Assembly (NCBI GenBank): GCA_003223455.1
Contig: QHVE01000015.1
Coordinates: 52,982 to 95,941 of the forward strand
Length of the DNA: 42,960 nucleotides
Direction: 5' to 3'
Origin: Gemmatimonadota bacterium
Lineage (GTDB): Bacteria > Gemmatimonadota > Gemmatimonadetes > Gemmatimonadales > Gemmatimonadaceae
Positions 1-7,730 of the stretch are shown here, piece after piece (position 1 is the stretch's first letter; each line of letters begins with the position of its first letter). Below the pieces are notes generated by a model that did no database searches, was not told where the DNA came from, and saw only the letters and a list, made by a program, of their open reading frames with translations. Position numbers and translations under genes: made by a program.

Positions 1-1
1 T

Positions 2-103
2 CCGAAGCTCGCCGACCTCCTGGCGCGCGACTACGCGCGGCTCGTCCCGCTCGTGCGGTGGTTCAATGGCGCGCTCGGACTTCGGACGCTCGCGCGCCGC
101 TGA
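2..103 (+). CDS. C-terminal end of an unrecognised protein (5' end outside window)
   Basis: An open frame runs from the window edge to a TGA at 101-103 and encodes the last 33 residues of a protein. The tail is rich in Leu, Arg and Ala and has a Val-Arg-Trp-Phe segment near the middle. It stops 21 bases before the acetyltransferase start on the same strand, so the two may be co-transcribed. Nothing in so short a tail identifies a family. It is called coding because of its frame, base composition and position. Confidence 0.4.
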   Translation, partial: PKLADLLARDYARLVPLVRWFNGALGLRTLARR

Positions 104-124
104 CGACACTCATAGCTTGAGTCG

Positions 125-670
125 ATGCGCCGGTCCGATCCCTCTCCCATCGTGACGCGCGCGGCGAGTCCGGACGACGCCGCGCTCCTCACCGAGCTTG
201 GCGCTTCCACCTTCGCCGAGACGTTCAAGGCGGAGAACACGCCGGAAAACTTCGCGGCGTACATGCGGGCGGCGTTCGGCGAAGAGATTCAGCGTGCCGA
301 GCTCGCGGATCCCGAGACGACGGTGTTTCTCGCCGAGCAGGGGTCGGACACGATCGGCTACGTCATGCTGCGGGAGCGAAAGCCTCCGGCGAGCCTGGAA
401 TTGGACGACGCGCTCGAGATCGCGCGGCTGTACGTGCGTAAACGATCGCTCGGCCACGGGGTGGGCGCCGCGCTGATGCAGCGAGCACTGGCGGAGGCGG
501 CGGGGCGGGGAAAGGATGCCGTCTGGCTCGGCGTGTGGGATCGCAACGAGCGCGCGATCCGGTTCTACGAATCGTGGGGATTCCATCGCTCGGGCACCCA
601 GCCCTTCCTGCTTGGCAACGACTTGCAAACCGACCTCGTGATGGTGCGGCGGATCGCCCGGGAGTCCTGA
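125..670 (+). CDS. GNAT-family N-acetyltransferase, PaiA-like
   Basis: This is a 181-residue cytoplasmic acetyltransferase that should transfer acetyl from acetyl-CoA to an amine. The N-terminal part (residues 10-60, with the GASTFAETF segment) resembles the PaiA/spermidine acetyltransferase branch of the GNAT family. The acetyl-CoA pyrophosphate loop is visible at residues 107-114 (RSLGHGVG, the R/Q-x-x-G-x-G/A motif). Motif B follows at 141-153 (NERAIRFYESWGF). The length fits a single GNAT domain. The stop is one base before the ATG of the next gene, so the two are probably translated from one message. The substrate cannot be read from sequence; a polyamine is only a guess. Confidence 0.85.
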   Translation: MRRSDPSPIVTRAASPDDAALLTELGASTFAETFKAENTPENFAAYMRAAFGEEIQRAELADPETTVFLAEQGSDTIGYVMLRERKPPASLELDDALEIARLYVRKRSLGHGVGAALMQRALAEAAGRGKDAVWLGVWDRNERAIRFYESWGFHRSGTQPFLLGNDLQTDLVMVRRIARES

Positions 671-671
671 G

Positions 672-1034
672 ATGCGGCACACGCTGAAGCTGAACGGCAT
701 CGTGATCGGCTGGTCGGAGCTCGAGGAAGTCGACGCGGTCGACCAGCGCGTGTGGGGCCAGTTCCATCCCGGAATCGGCTACGAGCTCGTCCAGCCGATC
801 TTCCGTCTCTTCGTCGAGGCGACCCCGATGCCCGGCGGGGAGCCACTCGACCAGATCAAGCTCGAGCGGTACATCGCGGCGCGCGACCAGCTGCCGCTCG
901 TGCTCGTCGACGACCGCGGCCGCACGATCGAGACCGCCGCGATTCACATCGCCGACTACAGCGAGAAGCGCGGTCCGGACGCGATGTCGCTGGATGTGTT
1001 GGTGAAGGACGAGGCGTACTGGGGGACGAGGTGA
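672..1034 (+). CDS. Conserved-looking protein of unknown function, 120 aa
   Basis: This is a small acidic soluble protein with no signal peptide or membrane segment. It starts one base after the acetyltransferase stop and is likely in the same operon. A WGQFHPGIGYELVQPIF segment (residues 28-44) is distinctive but does not match a family I recognise. The stop codon (1032-1034) is the first three bases of a run of 8-bp tandem repeats. I assign no function. Coding status rests on operon position, good codon usage and lack of a competing frame. Confidence 0.7.
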   Translation: MRHTLKLNGIVIGWSELEEVDAVDQRVWGQFHPGIGYELVQPIFRLFVEATPMPGGEPLDQIKLERYIAARDQLPLVLVDDRGRTIETAAIHIADYSEKRGPDAMSLDVLVKDEAYWGTR

Positions 1035-1063
1035 CTCAGTGACTCAGTGACTCAGTGACTCAC
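1032..1063. repeat. Four tandem 8-bp TGACTCAG units between convergent genes
   Basis: Units lie at 1032-1039, 1040-1047, 1048-1055 and 1056-1063, the last ending in C instead of G. The array supplies the stop codon of the plus-strand gene (1032-1034) and that of the minus-strand DUF3224 gene (1060-1062). Its right edge forms a 13-bp palindrome (1053-1065). The same GTGACTCA/TGAGTCAC vocabulary recurs at 42560-42620. It could act in transcript ending, or be simple slippage DNA. Confidence 0.85.
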
Positions 1064-1452
1064 TGTGTTGCCAGCTCATACTCGATCGTGTAGAAGTGCT
1101 TCTTCTCGACGATCTCGATCCCGACGCTTCCGGTGATTCCCGTGAGCTGGCCTGTTCCCGAGCCGGGCACGATGACGATGTCGAGTGACTGCCCGTCGGC
1201 GTTGCGGATGCCGCGGTGCGCCATGAGGAAGCTGCCGCCCTTGCCATGCAGTGTGCCCGTCACGCGGTCGATCGCGACGTAGACACCGGCGCCGGTGAGC
1301 GGCTCGTGCGCCGCCAGCATCTCGCCGTATGCAATTGCCTCGAGGTCGCCGTGGAACTCCTTGTACAAGGTCATCCGCGCGACGGGCGCGTCGTCGGCGG
1401 TCTGTTGCGGCGTGATGGTGACGTCGAATGGGCCCGTTGCGTGGGTCGGCAC
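1060..1452 (-). CDS. DUF3224 domain protein
   Basis: This is a small cytoplasmic protein of about 130 residues in the DUF3224 family (predicted beta-barrel fold, function unknown). Family features visible are the opening TGPFDVTITPQ, the KEFHGDLEA segment, the AIDRVTGTLHGKGGSF segment and the closing PGSGTGQLTGITG stretch. I chose the GTG at 1450-1452 because a GGAG sits six bases upstream. An upstream TTG (1482) would add ten residues but lacks a ribosome site and lies across a hairpin. The gene is the last of the minus-strand group headed by imuA, but it has no known link to DNA repair. Confidence 0.8.
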   Translation of the reverse strand: MPTHATGPFDVTITPQQTADDAPVARMTLYKEFHGDLEAIAYGEMLAAHEPLTGAGVYVAIDRVTGTLHGKGGSFLMAHRGIRNADGQSLDIVIVPGSGTGQLTGITGSVGIEIVEKKHFYTIEYELATQ

Positions 1453-1474
1453 TGGTCGCTCCTGGCAGGTTGAT

Positions 1475-1489
1475 CGCGCCAAAGGCGCG
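1475..1489 (-). terminator. Short GC hairpin between dnaE2 and the DUF3224 gene
   Basis: CGCGCC-AAA-GGCGCG forms a perfect 6-bp stem with a 3-base loop just after the dnaE2 stop codon (1491-1493). There is no T-run, so it could be a weak terminator or a message-end structure that uncouples DUF3224 from dnaE2. Confidence 0.35.
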
Positions 1490-1490
1490 C

Positions 1491-4400
1491 CTAGTGGAAA
1501 TCATGCCTCTTCGCGAACTCCGCGCCCACCGCGGCCTGCAGCGCGCGGAACTGCTGGGCGCGGACGTTCACGACCTTCTGCTCCACCTGCAGCACGCCCC
1601 GGACGAGCAGCAGCGGCGTGCGTGAGATCAGCAGCGCCTGGCGCTCGAAGCGCTGTGGCGTCACCACGACGTTGATCAGTCCCGTCTCGTCTTCGAGGGT
1701 CAGGAACACGAACCCCTTCGCGGTGCCCGGACGCTGGCGGCAGATCACGAGCCCCGCCGTGGCGACGCGCTCGCCGTCTCGTCCGTGGCGCAGCAGGTCC
1801 ACCGCGCTGCGCACGCCGTTCGGCTCGAGCACCGGCCGCACGTGCACCATCGGATGGCCGGCGAGCGAGATCCCCGTCATCCGGTAGTCTGCTTCGGTCA
1901 ATTCCACGCGCGTCATCGCGGGAACCGGCGCGACGTGCTCGTTCTCCACCACGCGTCGTCGCGGTGCGAGTGGTCCGGCATCGCCCCGTGCCGCGTCGAG
2001 CAGCGTCCAGAGTGCGGCGCGCCGCTTCCGCACGTCGGGCTCGTGCGGCAGCAGGGCGTCGAACGCGCCCGCCTCGGCGAGGTGACGCAGGCCGCGCTGG
2101 TCGAGCCCCGAACGCCGCACCACGTCGTCGATCGACGTGAATGGCCTCTCCGTCAGCGCCTGCTCGAGCCGGTCGCGCGCCGTCGCACCGAGGCCACGCA
2201 CGCTGCGCAACCCGAGCCGCACGGCCGGCGCTCCGCCGGCGCGCTTCTCCAGCGTTGCCTCCCATCCCGAGCGCGTCACGTCCACCGGCCGCACCTCCAC
2301 GCCATGCCGCCGCGCGTCCTCGACGAGCGTGCCCGGCGCGTAGAACCCCATCGGCTGCGCATTGAGGATCGCCGCCGTGAACTCGGGCGCGTAGTAGTGC
2401 TTGAGATACGCCGACGCGTAGACGAGCAGCGCGAAGCTCGCCGCGTGGCTCTCGGGGAAACCGTAGTCGGCGAATCCGTTGATCTGATTGAAGATCCGAT
2501 CCGCGTCTCCACTCGCGATCCCGTTCTTCGCCATTCCGTCGAGCATCCGCTGGCAGACCGCCGCCATCCGTTCGCGGCTTCGCTTGTGCCCCATCGCGCG
2601 ACGCAGCACGTCGGCGTCACCCGCCGAGAAGCCGGCGAGCGCGATCGCCACCTGCATCCCCTGCTCCTGGAAGAGGGGAACACCGAGCGTGCGCTCGAGG
2701 ATCGGCTCGAGCGACGGATGCAGATACGTCACCGGTTCCTCACCGTTCCGCCGCCGGAGATACGGATGCACCATGTCGCCCTGGATCGGGCCCGGCCGGA
2801 TGATCGCGACCTCGACGACCAGATCGTAGAACTTCCGTGGCTTCAACCGCGGCAGCGTGTTCATCTGCGCGCGACTCTCCACCTGGAAGACGCCGATCGT
2901 GTCGGCGGCGCACAGGTCGTCGTACACCGCCTGGTCGTCCATCGGGAGGGTCGCGAGGTCGATCGTCCCGCCGCGCTGCTGCCTGATGTACAGCAGGCAG
3001 TCCTGGATCAGCGTCAACATGCCGAGGCCGAGCAGATCGATCTTCACCAGCCCCGCCGCGTCGAGATCGTCCTTCTCCCACTGGATCACGGTGCGGCCCG
3101 GCATGCTCGCCGGCTCGATCGGCACGACCTGATGCAGTGGCTCGGCCGTCAGGACGAACCCGCCCACGTGGATCGACCGGTGCCGCGGCAGCTGATGCAG
3201 CCCGCCGACGATCTCGGCGAGCGCGCGCACGCGCTTGTCGTTCGGGTCGAGTCCCGCCCGCTCGACGACACTCGCGCCATTCGTCGCGCGCAGCGCCGTC
3301 GTCGGGTTGCGCCGCTCCACATGATCCTCGCCGGCGTACGGATCCTCCCACCGGTTGCCGCGCGCCGCCTGCTCGTGCATCGGCCGCGGGATGCGTGCGA
3401 GGTCGCGCGTCCCCGCGCTCTGCGCGTTCGGGCTCCCGTACGGCTCGTACGCCGCGTTGGGCGTCGGCCGGTCGGACGCCGTCATCGGCCGATTCACCTG
3501 CTTCGCCTTCTCCTTCTCGGCGCGCGACCGGTTGGTCGCCTCGGTGCCGCGCACCATCGCGCCGCCGAGCGCGCTCGCCACGGCGCCGTCGCTCTCGGCG
3601 TCGTCGGCGGGCGTCGCGCGCAGCGCCTCGGCGGTGGCCTTCGCCGAGAAGCGGTCGCTGAGCATGGCGAGCGAGTCGGCCTGCTCGACGCTGAAGCCCA
3701 GCACGCGCGCCGCGTCGCGCACGGCGCTCTTGCCGCGATAGGTGATCTGCTCGCAGACCATCGCGGCGTGGTCGCGCCCGTAGCGCTCGTACACGTACTG
3801 GATGACGCGCTCGCGCTCGCGGTGGGCGAAGTCGATGTCGATGTCGGGCGCTTCGGTGCGCTCCTCGCTGAGGAAGCGCTCGAACAGGAGGTTGAGCCGG
3901 ATCGGATCGACCGCGGTGATGCCGAGGCAGTAGCACACCGCGGAGTTGGCGGCCGAGCCGCGCCCCTGACAGAGGATCCCTTCGCGGCGCGCGAAGCGCA
4001 CGATGTCCCAGACGATGAGGAAGTAGCCCGCGAGCCCGAGCTTGGCGATGAGCCCGAGCTCGTGCTGGAGCTGCTTCTCGTGCTCCGCCGTACGCTTCGA
4101 CGTGCCGGGCTCGCCCCAGCGCTCGCGCGCGCCCTGCTCGACGAGCCGCGCCAGATACTCGTCGGGGCTCACGCCCATCGGCAGCGGGAACGCGGGGAGC
4201 GTCGGATCGAGCTGGTCGAGCCGGAACGCGCACCGCTCGGCGACGGCGAGCGTGGCGCGCACTCCATCGAGGTTGGCGCGCCACCGCCGCGCGATCTGCG
4301 CCGGGCTCTTGAGGTACCACTCGGCGTTCGGGCGCAGGCGCGTGCCCATCGTATCGAGTGTCTTGTCATGTCGAAGGCACGACAAGACGTCGTGCACCAT

Positions 4401-5024
4401 CCGATCGCGTGCCCGCGCATAGTGCACGTCGTTGGTGACGACCCACGGCACGTCGAGCGCGCGGGCGATCTCGATCAGCCGCGCGGTCGTGACGCGCTCT
4501 TCGGGAAGTCCGTGATCCCAGCACTCGATCGCGACGCGCCGGTCGAAGATGTCCATCAGCGTGGCCGCGGCCTCGCACGCGGCGTCGGTCTCGCCGCGCG
4601 CCGCGAGCGTCGGGACCCAGCCCCGCGGGCAGCCGGTGAGCGCGAACAGTCCGGAGGCGTGCGCGGCGAGCTCGTCGAGCGTGACGCGCGGATGACCGCG
4701 GTGCGTCACGTCCTGCCGCGCGAGGGTGACGAGGGTGGCGAGGTTGGCGTAGCCGTCGCGCGACTCGGCGAGCAGTGGCAGATGCGTGACGAGCGACTCG
4801 CCGCACTGCGGTACGACGACGGTGAGCTCCGCCCCGATGATCGCCGGCAGCTCCATCTCGCGCGCCGCGGTGGCGAAGCGAACGATCCCTCCGAGCTCGT
4901 CGTGGTCGGTGACCGCGAGCGCGGCGAGCCCGAGCTCCTTTGCCCGCGCGACGAGCGGCTCGGGAAGCGCGGCGCCGTCGAGGAGCGAGAAGGCGGTGTG
5001 GGCGTGGAGCTCGGCGTACTGCAC
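1491..5024 (-). CDS. dnaE2: Error-prone DNA polymerase III alpha subunit DnaE2 (ImuC)
   Basis: This is the catalytic polymerase of the ImuA-ImuB-DnaE2 mutasome, which copies past damaged template in SOS-type mutagenesis. The 1177-residue protein opens with a PHP domain (residues 3-18, AELHAHTAFSLLDGAA). The polymerase palm has PDIDIDF at 393-399; by comparison with E. coli alpha, D396 and D398 are two catalytic aspartates and D663 (in KIDLLGLG) is the third. The OB-fold region near the C-terminus has GLVICRQRPGTAKGFVFLTLEDE, typical of DnaE2. Residues about 475-595 are a charged, Asn/Pro-rich insertion between the palm/fingers segment and the RHRSIHVGGFV motif. Translation starts at a GTG with no clear ribosome site; a palindromic element abuts it upstream. 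Confidence 0.95.
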   Translation of the reverse strand: MQYAELHAHTAFSLLDGAALPEPLVARAKELGLAALAVTDHDELGGIVRFATAAREMELPAIIGAELTVVVPQCGESLVTHLPLLAESRDGYANLATLVTLARQDVTHRGHPRVTLDELAAHASGLFALTGCPRGWVPTLAARGETDAACEAAATLMDIFDRRVAIECWDHGLPEERVTTARLIEIARALDVPWVVTNDVHYARARDRMVHDVLSCLRHDKTLDTMGTRLRPNAEWYLKSPAQIARRWRANLDGVRATLAVAERCAFRLDQLDPTLPAFPLPMGVSPDEYLARLVEQGARERWGEPGTSKRTAEHEKQLQHELGLIAKLGLAGYFLIVWDIVRFARREGILCQGRGSAANSAVCYCLGITAVDPIRLNLLFERFLSEERTEAPDIDIDFAHRERERVIQYVYERYGRDHAAMVCEQITYRGKSAVRDAARVLGFSVEQADSLAMLSDRFSAKATAEALRATPADDAESDGAVASALGGAMVRGTEATNRSRAEKEKAKQVNRPMTASDRPTPNAAYEPYGSPNAQSAGTRDLARIPRPMHEQAARGNRWEDPYAGEDHVERRNPTTALRATNGASVVERAGLDPNDKRVRALAEIVGGLHQLPRHRSIHVGGFVLTAEPLHQVVPIEPASMPGRTVIQWEKDDLDAAGLVKIDLLGLGMLTLIQDCLLYIRQQRGGTIDLATLPMDDQAVYDDLCAADTIGVFQVESRAQMNTLPRLKPRKFYDLVVEVAIIRPGPIQGDMVHPYLRRRNGEEPVTYLHPSLEPILERTLGVPLFQEQGMQVAIALAGFSAGDADVLRRAMGHKRSRERMAAVCQRMLDGMAKNGIASGDADRIFNQINGFADYGFPESHAASFALLVYASAYLKHYYAPEFTAAILNAQPMGFYAPGTLVEDARRHGVEVRPVDVTRSGWEATLEKRAGGAPAVRLGLRSVRGLGATARDRLEQALTERPFTSIDDVVRRSGLDQRGLRHLAEAGAFDALLPHEPDVRKRRAALWTLLDAARGDAGPLAPRRRVVENEHVAPVPAMTRVELTEADYRMTGISLAGHPMVHVRPVLEPNGVRSAVDLLRHGRDGERVATAGLVICRQRPGTAKGFVFLTLEDETGLINVVVTPQRFERQALLISRTPLLLVRGVLQVEQKVVNVRAQQFRALQAAVGAEFAKRHDFH

Positions 5025-5027
5025 TTT

Positions 5028-5196
5028 GGTGAGTTGGTGAGTTGGCTAGTTAGTGAGTAGATCGGTGAACTAGTGAATGGAACGACCCTGGTCACAACCG
5101 GCGTGGAGATCACGCGCGGAGGTCGCACGCTGGTTGAGTGGCCCGTGCAGTCAACGCACCAATCAACCGACCAGCCAACCAGCGATCCAACTCACC
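5028..5196. repeat. About 169-bp palindromic intergenic element, copy 1 (imuB-dnaE2 gap)
   Basis: The outer arms are GGTGAGTTGG at 5028-5037 and CCAACTCACC at 5187-5196. The inner arms are imperfect: ACCCTGGTCACAACCGGCGT near 5084-5103 pairs with ACGCTGGTTGAGTGGCCCGT near 5127-5146. The last 40 bases differ at only one base, by eye, from copy 2 at 28976-29135. It fills almost the whole gap between the imuB stop and the dnaE2 start, so it would be transcribed as a long hairpin inside the presumed operon. It could attenuate or process the message; it encodes no protein. Confidence 0.85.
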
Positions 5197-5211
5197 ACCT
5201 CACCGCCGTTC

Positions 5212-7047
5212 TCAGTCAATCCATCCCTGCAACCGCCATCCATCCTCCGCACGATCGAGGTACACCACGAACTCCCCCGCCAGGCTCTCGCATCGCCAGT
5301 AGTCGCGCCGATAGCCGTCGTCCCACCAGTCGCCCGACAATCGCTCCGGCCCGATCGGGCGTGATACGGCGATCCGGTGGCCGCGCCACGTCACCACGCG
5401 CGGCACCTCCCCCTCGCACTCGACCTCCACCGGCTCCGCTGGCTCGAGCGTGCGATGTGCGGCCGTCGTCACCGGCACTGGCGCGGGCTCGCGCACCATC
5501 TGCAGTCCGCGCGATCCATTTGCCGCACGCGTCGCCGGGAGAGCGAGTGCAGATTCCTCGACTCGCTTCGCTCGCTCGGAATGACTGACGCCGTCATCCC
5601 GCGCGAAGTCGAGGGATCTGCGCCCGCCGTCATCCCGGACCACGTCGCGCGTGCGCGCCACCGGCTCCACCTCGAGCGCGTCCCTCCACACGCCGGCCTT
5701 CTCGGGCCGGTGGGTGTCCTGCGCCACGGCGCGCACGATGGCATCCGTCCCCAATTCACTGCGCAACCGCTCGATGGCCGCGTCGGCGGCACCGATGTCG
5801 CGCCACGACGCGCTCAGGAGATCACCCTGCTCGCCGGTGAGCGGCGCCGCCGCGACGATCGCCACGCGCACGGCGCACACCGGCGCGCTGAGCGTCCACC
5901 GGTCGAGCAGCGCGCGGCACCGCTCGAACAGCGGCGCGACGCGCGCGAGCGGACGCGCCGGACGCACCTCGCGCGTCACCGTGTGCACCGGCTCCGACGG
6001 GAGCGCACCGCGCGCGTCGTCGAGCGTGAGGGTGATCGCGACGGACGCGGCGGCACGTCCGTGTGCGACGAGCTGCTGCACCAGCCGGTCGAGCGCGGCG
6101 CGCACGAGGAACAGGATGGGCTCCATCGTCGAAGACGGCGACGCGAGCTCCACTTCCACCGCGGGCTGTGTCTCGATGCGCGCGAGCACCGGGCGACGGA
6201 GATCGTCGGCGCGTGCGAGCCGCCACGCGCGGATCCCCGCGTCGCCCCATCGCCGCTCGACGTCCTCCGCGGTGAGCTCGGCGAGCGCACCCACCGTGCG
6301 CAGGCCGAGCGCGTGCAGCGCTGCACGCAGCTCCTCGTCCATCGGCACGAGTGCGAGCGGGGCGGGGGCGAGGTACGCGGCGTCGCGCCCCGCCGGCACG
6401 ACGTTGATGAGCGTGCGCTCCGTCGCCTGCGGATCGAAGCTCGCGCCCGCCCACGTCGCCGCGCGCGCGGCGACGCACGATCCCGCGATCGCCACGCGCG
6501 GCCGCGGATGCCACCGCCTGGCCACGCGCAGCAGCTCCATGGCGAGCGCGCGCTCGCCGCCGACCGGATCGAATCCCGATGCACCGACCCACCAGAGCCC
6601 CGCCGCACCTTCGACTGGCGTCACCTGTGGACTAGCGCCGAGAAAGGCCGCGGAGGCTTCGATGATCGCCGCCTCGATCGCGACGTCGTCCCACGGCAGC
6701 TCGACGAGATCGGCGCACAGCGCGCGCGCCTCGGCGGGACGCATCCCCGCGCGCACGCCGAACCGTCCCGCGGCGGCGGTGACGGCACGCAGCCGCTTCC
6801 CGCCGATGTCGATCAGCGCGATCGGATGCTCATCCCAGTGCTCGGGCGCGGGCGACGGCGGTGCGGAGCTCGGTGGAAGGCTCGACGACGGCGTGCGCGG
6901 GGGTGCCGCGTCCGGCAACGTCAGCGGGAGGAGAAGCTGCGCGTCGGGCGTGGGCTCGCCGGTTTCCCCCCGCCGGGCCGCGCGCCACACCGCGCCGATC
7001 GGGAACCTCGGGATGCGTACACAGGCGACGCGCCACTCCGATTGCAC
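5212..7047 (-). CDS. imuB: ImuB, Y-family polymerase-like mutasome adaptor
   Basis: ImuB is a DinB-related protein without polymerase activity that links DnaE2 to the beta clamp and ImuA. The GTG start at 7045-7047 is preceded by TGGAGG at a good distance and gives a 611-residue protein opening MQSEWRVACVRIPRFPIGAVW. As expected for ImuB, the catalytic acidic motif of active Y-family enzymes is replaced by RIPRFP. The polymerase-fold core (IALIDIGGKRLRAVTAAAGRFG) starts only after a Pro/Ser-rich stretch of about 45 residues. Residues about 476-500 are encoded by a palindromic repeat (5549-5621) read through in frame. The C-terminal segment GDWWDDGYRRDYWRCES is typical of the family. The first 218 bases overlap imuA in another frame. 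Confidence 0.9.
   Translation of the reverse strand: MQSEWRVACVRIPRFPIGAVWRAARRGETGEPTPDAQLLLPLTLPDAAPPRTPSSSLPPSSAPPSPAPEHWDEHPIALIDIGGKRLRAVTAAAGRFGVRAGMRPAEARALCADLVELPWDDVAIEAAIIEASAAFLGASPQVTPVEGAAGLWWVGASGFDPVGGERALAMELLRVARRWHPRPRVAIAGSCVAARAATWAGASFDPQATERTLINVVPAGRDAAYLAPAPLALVPMDEELRAALHALGLRTVGALAELTAEDVERRWGDAGIRAWRLARADDLRRPVLARIETQPAVEVELASPSSTMEPILFLVRAALDRLVQQLVAHGRAAASVAITLTLDDARGALPSEPVHTVTREVRPARPLARVAPLFERCRALLDRWTLSAPVCAVRVAIVAAAPLTGEQGDLLSASWRDIGAADAAIERLRSELGTDAIVRAVAQDTHRPEKAGVWRDALEVEPVARTRDVVRDDGGRRSLDFARDDGVSHSERAKRVEESALALPATRAANGSRGLQMVREPAPVPVTTAAHRTLEPAEPVEVECEGEVPRVVTWRGHRIAVSRPIGPERLSGDWWDDGYRRDYWRCESLAGEFVVYLDRAEDGWRLQGWID
5549..5621. repeat. 73-bp REP-like inverted repeat inside imuB
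   Basis: The left arm begins GCAGATTCCTCGACT and ends CGGAATGAC. The right arm, on the opposite strand, reads GCAGATCCCTCGACT and ends CGGGATGAC. Together they form a long imperfect hairpin. This resembles the dispersed palindromic repeats found in many high-GC genomes. It is in frame with imuB and adds about 25 charged residues containing DFARDDG and SERAKRVEES. Confidence 0.85.
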
Positions 7048-7714
7048 AACGCACCTCCACTGTTCGAAGCGTTCCGCCCTTCTCGACCCGCACGGCGATC
7101 GTGCGGGTCGCGCTACCCCCCACTCCCCACTCTCCACCCCCCACCGGTGGGGAGTGGGGAGTGGGGGGTGGGGGGTGTCGTCGCTTTCCTGGCGTCGTGC
7201 GCTCGACCAGCAATCGCACCGCGCCGCCGAGCTGCGACGCGGCGCCCACGCGGTCGCCGAGCACGACGAAGGCGGCGTTCGACTCGCGCGCGAGCCGCGT
7301 CAACCGCACCGCGGCCGACTTGGTGAGCATGGGCGCGCCGTCGAGCACCACGAGCGCGAAGGCACCGCTGCGCAGGAGGATGTCGGCACACCATGCGGCG
7401 CGCCCCGCGTCGCGCGGGCGGATGATCCACACCCCCTCGGTGTCGCCCAGGTGCACCCAGTCGCGCGCGTCGAGCGTGCGCTGCGCGTCCACGTACGCCA
7501 CCCACCCGTGCGCGGCCACGGTGGACTCGACGATGGCGCGCGTGAGCGTGGTCTTCCCACTCCCGGTCGGCCCGACGATCTCGGTCAACCGCCCGCGCGG
7601 CAGCCCGCCCCCCACCAGCACCGCGTCCAGCGCCGCCACTCCCGTGGGAAGAGCGGGGGTGGGCGGGGGCGGCGGAGGGAGGAGCTTGACCAGCTCGGCG
7701 ATCGACAGGGACAT
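6830..7714 (-). CDS. imuA: ImuA, RecA-like mutasome protein
   Basis: This 294-residue ORF encodes a RecA-fold protein, the first gene of the imuA-imuB-dnaE2 cassette. The Walker A motif is at residues 48-55 (GPTGSGKT) and the Walker B-like strand is ALVVLDG. The family C-terminal signature IAVRVEKGGTLRTVEV and the following RRLCTHPEVPDRRG are present. Between them and the core lies a low-complexity Pro/Gly segment (about residues 180-200) encoded by an in-frame palindromic repeat at 7115-7176. The last 72 codons overlap imuB. The conserved domain ends near the PEVPDRRG motif, so the tail beyond it may be an unselected read-through. The ATG at 7712-7714 has no obvious ribosome site. Confidence 0.85.
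   Translation of the reverse strand: MSLSIAELVKLLPPPPPPTPALPTGVAALDAVLVGGGLPRGRLTEIVGPTGSGKTTLTRAIVESTVAAHGWVAYVDAQRTLDARDWVHLGDTEGVWIIRPRDAGRAAWCADILLRSGAFALVVLDGAPMLTKSAAVRLTRLARESNAAFVVLGDRVGAASQLGGAVRLLVERTTPGKRRHPPPPTPHSPPVGGGEWGVGGSATRTIAVRVEKGGTLRTVEVRCAIGVARRLCTHPEVPDRRGVARGPAGGNRRAHARRAASPPADVAGRGTPAHAVVEPSTELRTAVARARALG
7115..7176. repeat. C-rich/G-rich palindrome inside imuA
   Basis: A CCCCCACTCCCCACT-type arm and a GGGGAGTGGGGAGT-type arm flank a central ACCGGT at 7143-7148. It reads in frame as a Pro-rich then Gly-rich stretch of ImuA and lies upstream of the imuB start. The unit GGGGAGT resembles the GTGAGTGG units at 42482-42510. Confidence 0.85.
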
Positions 7715-7730
7715 ACCGGAGGAAGAGGCA

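Noticed and set aside
1785-5060. Long plus-strand open frame of 1091 codons opposite dnaE2
   Set aside because: It mirrors dnaE2 on the other strand, is rich in Arg/His/Ala, lacks any domain, and arises from high GC content.
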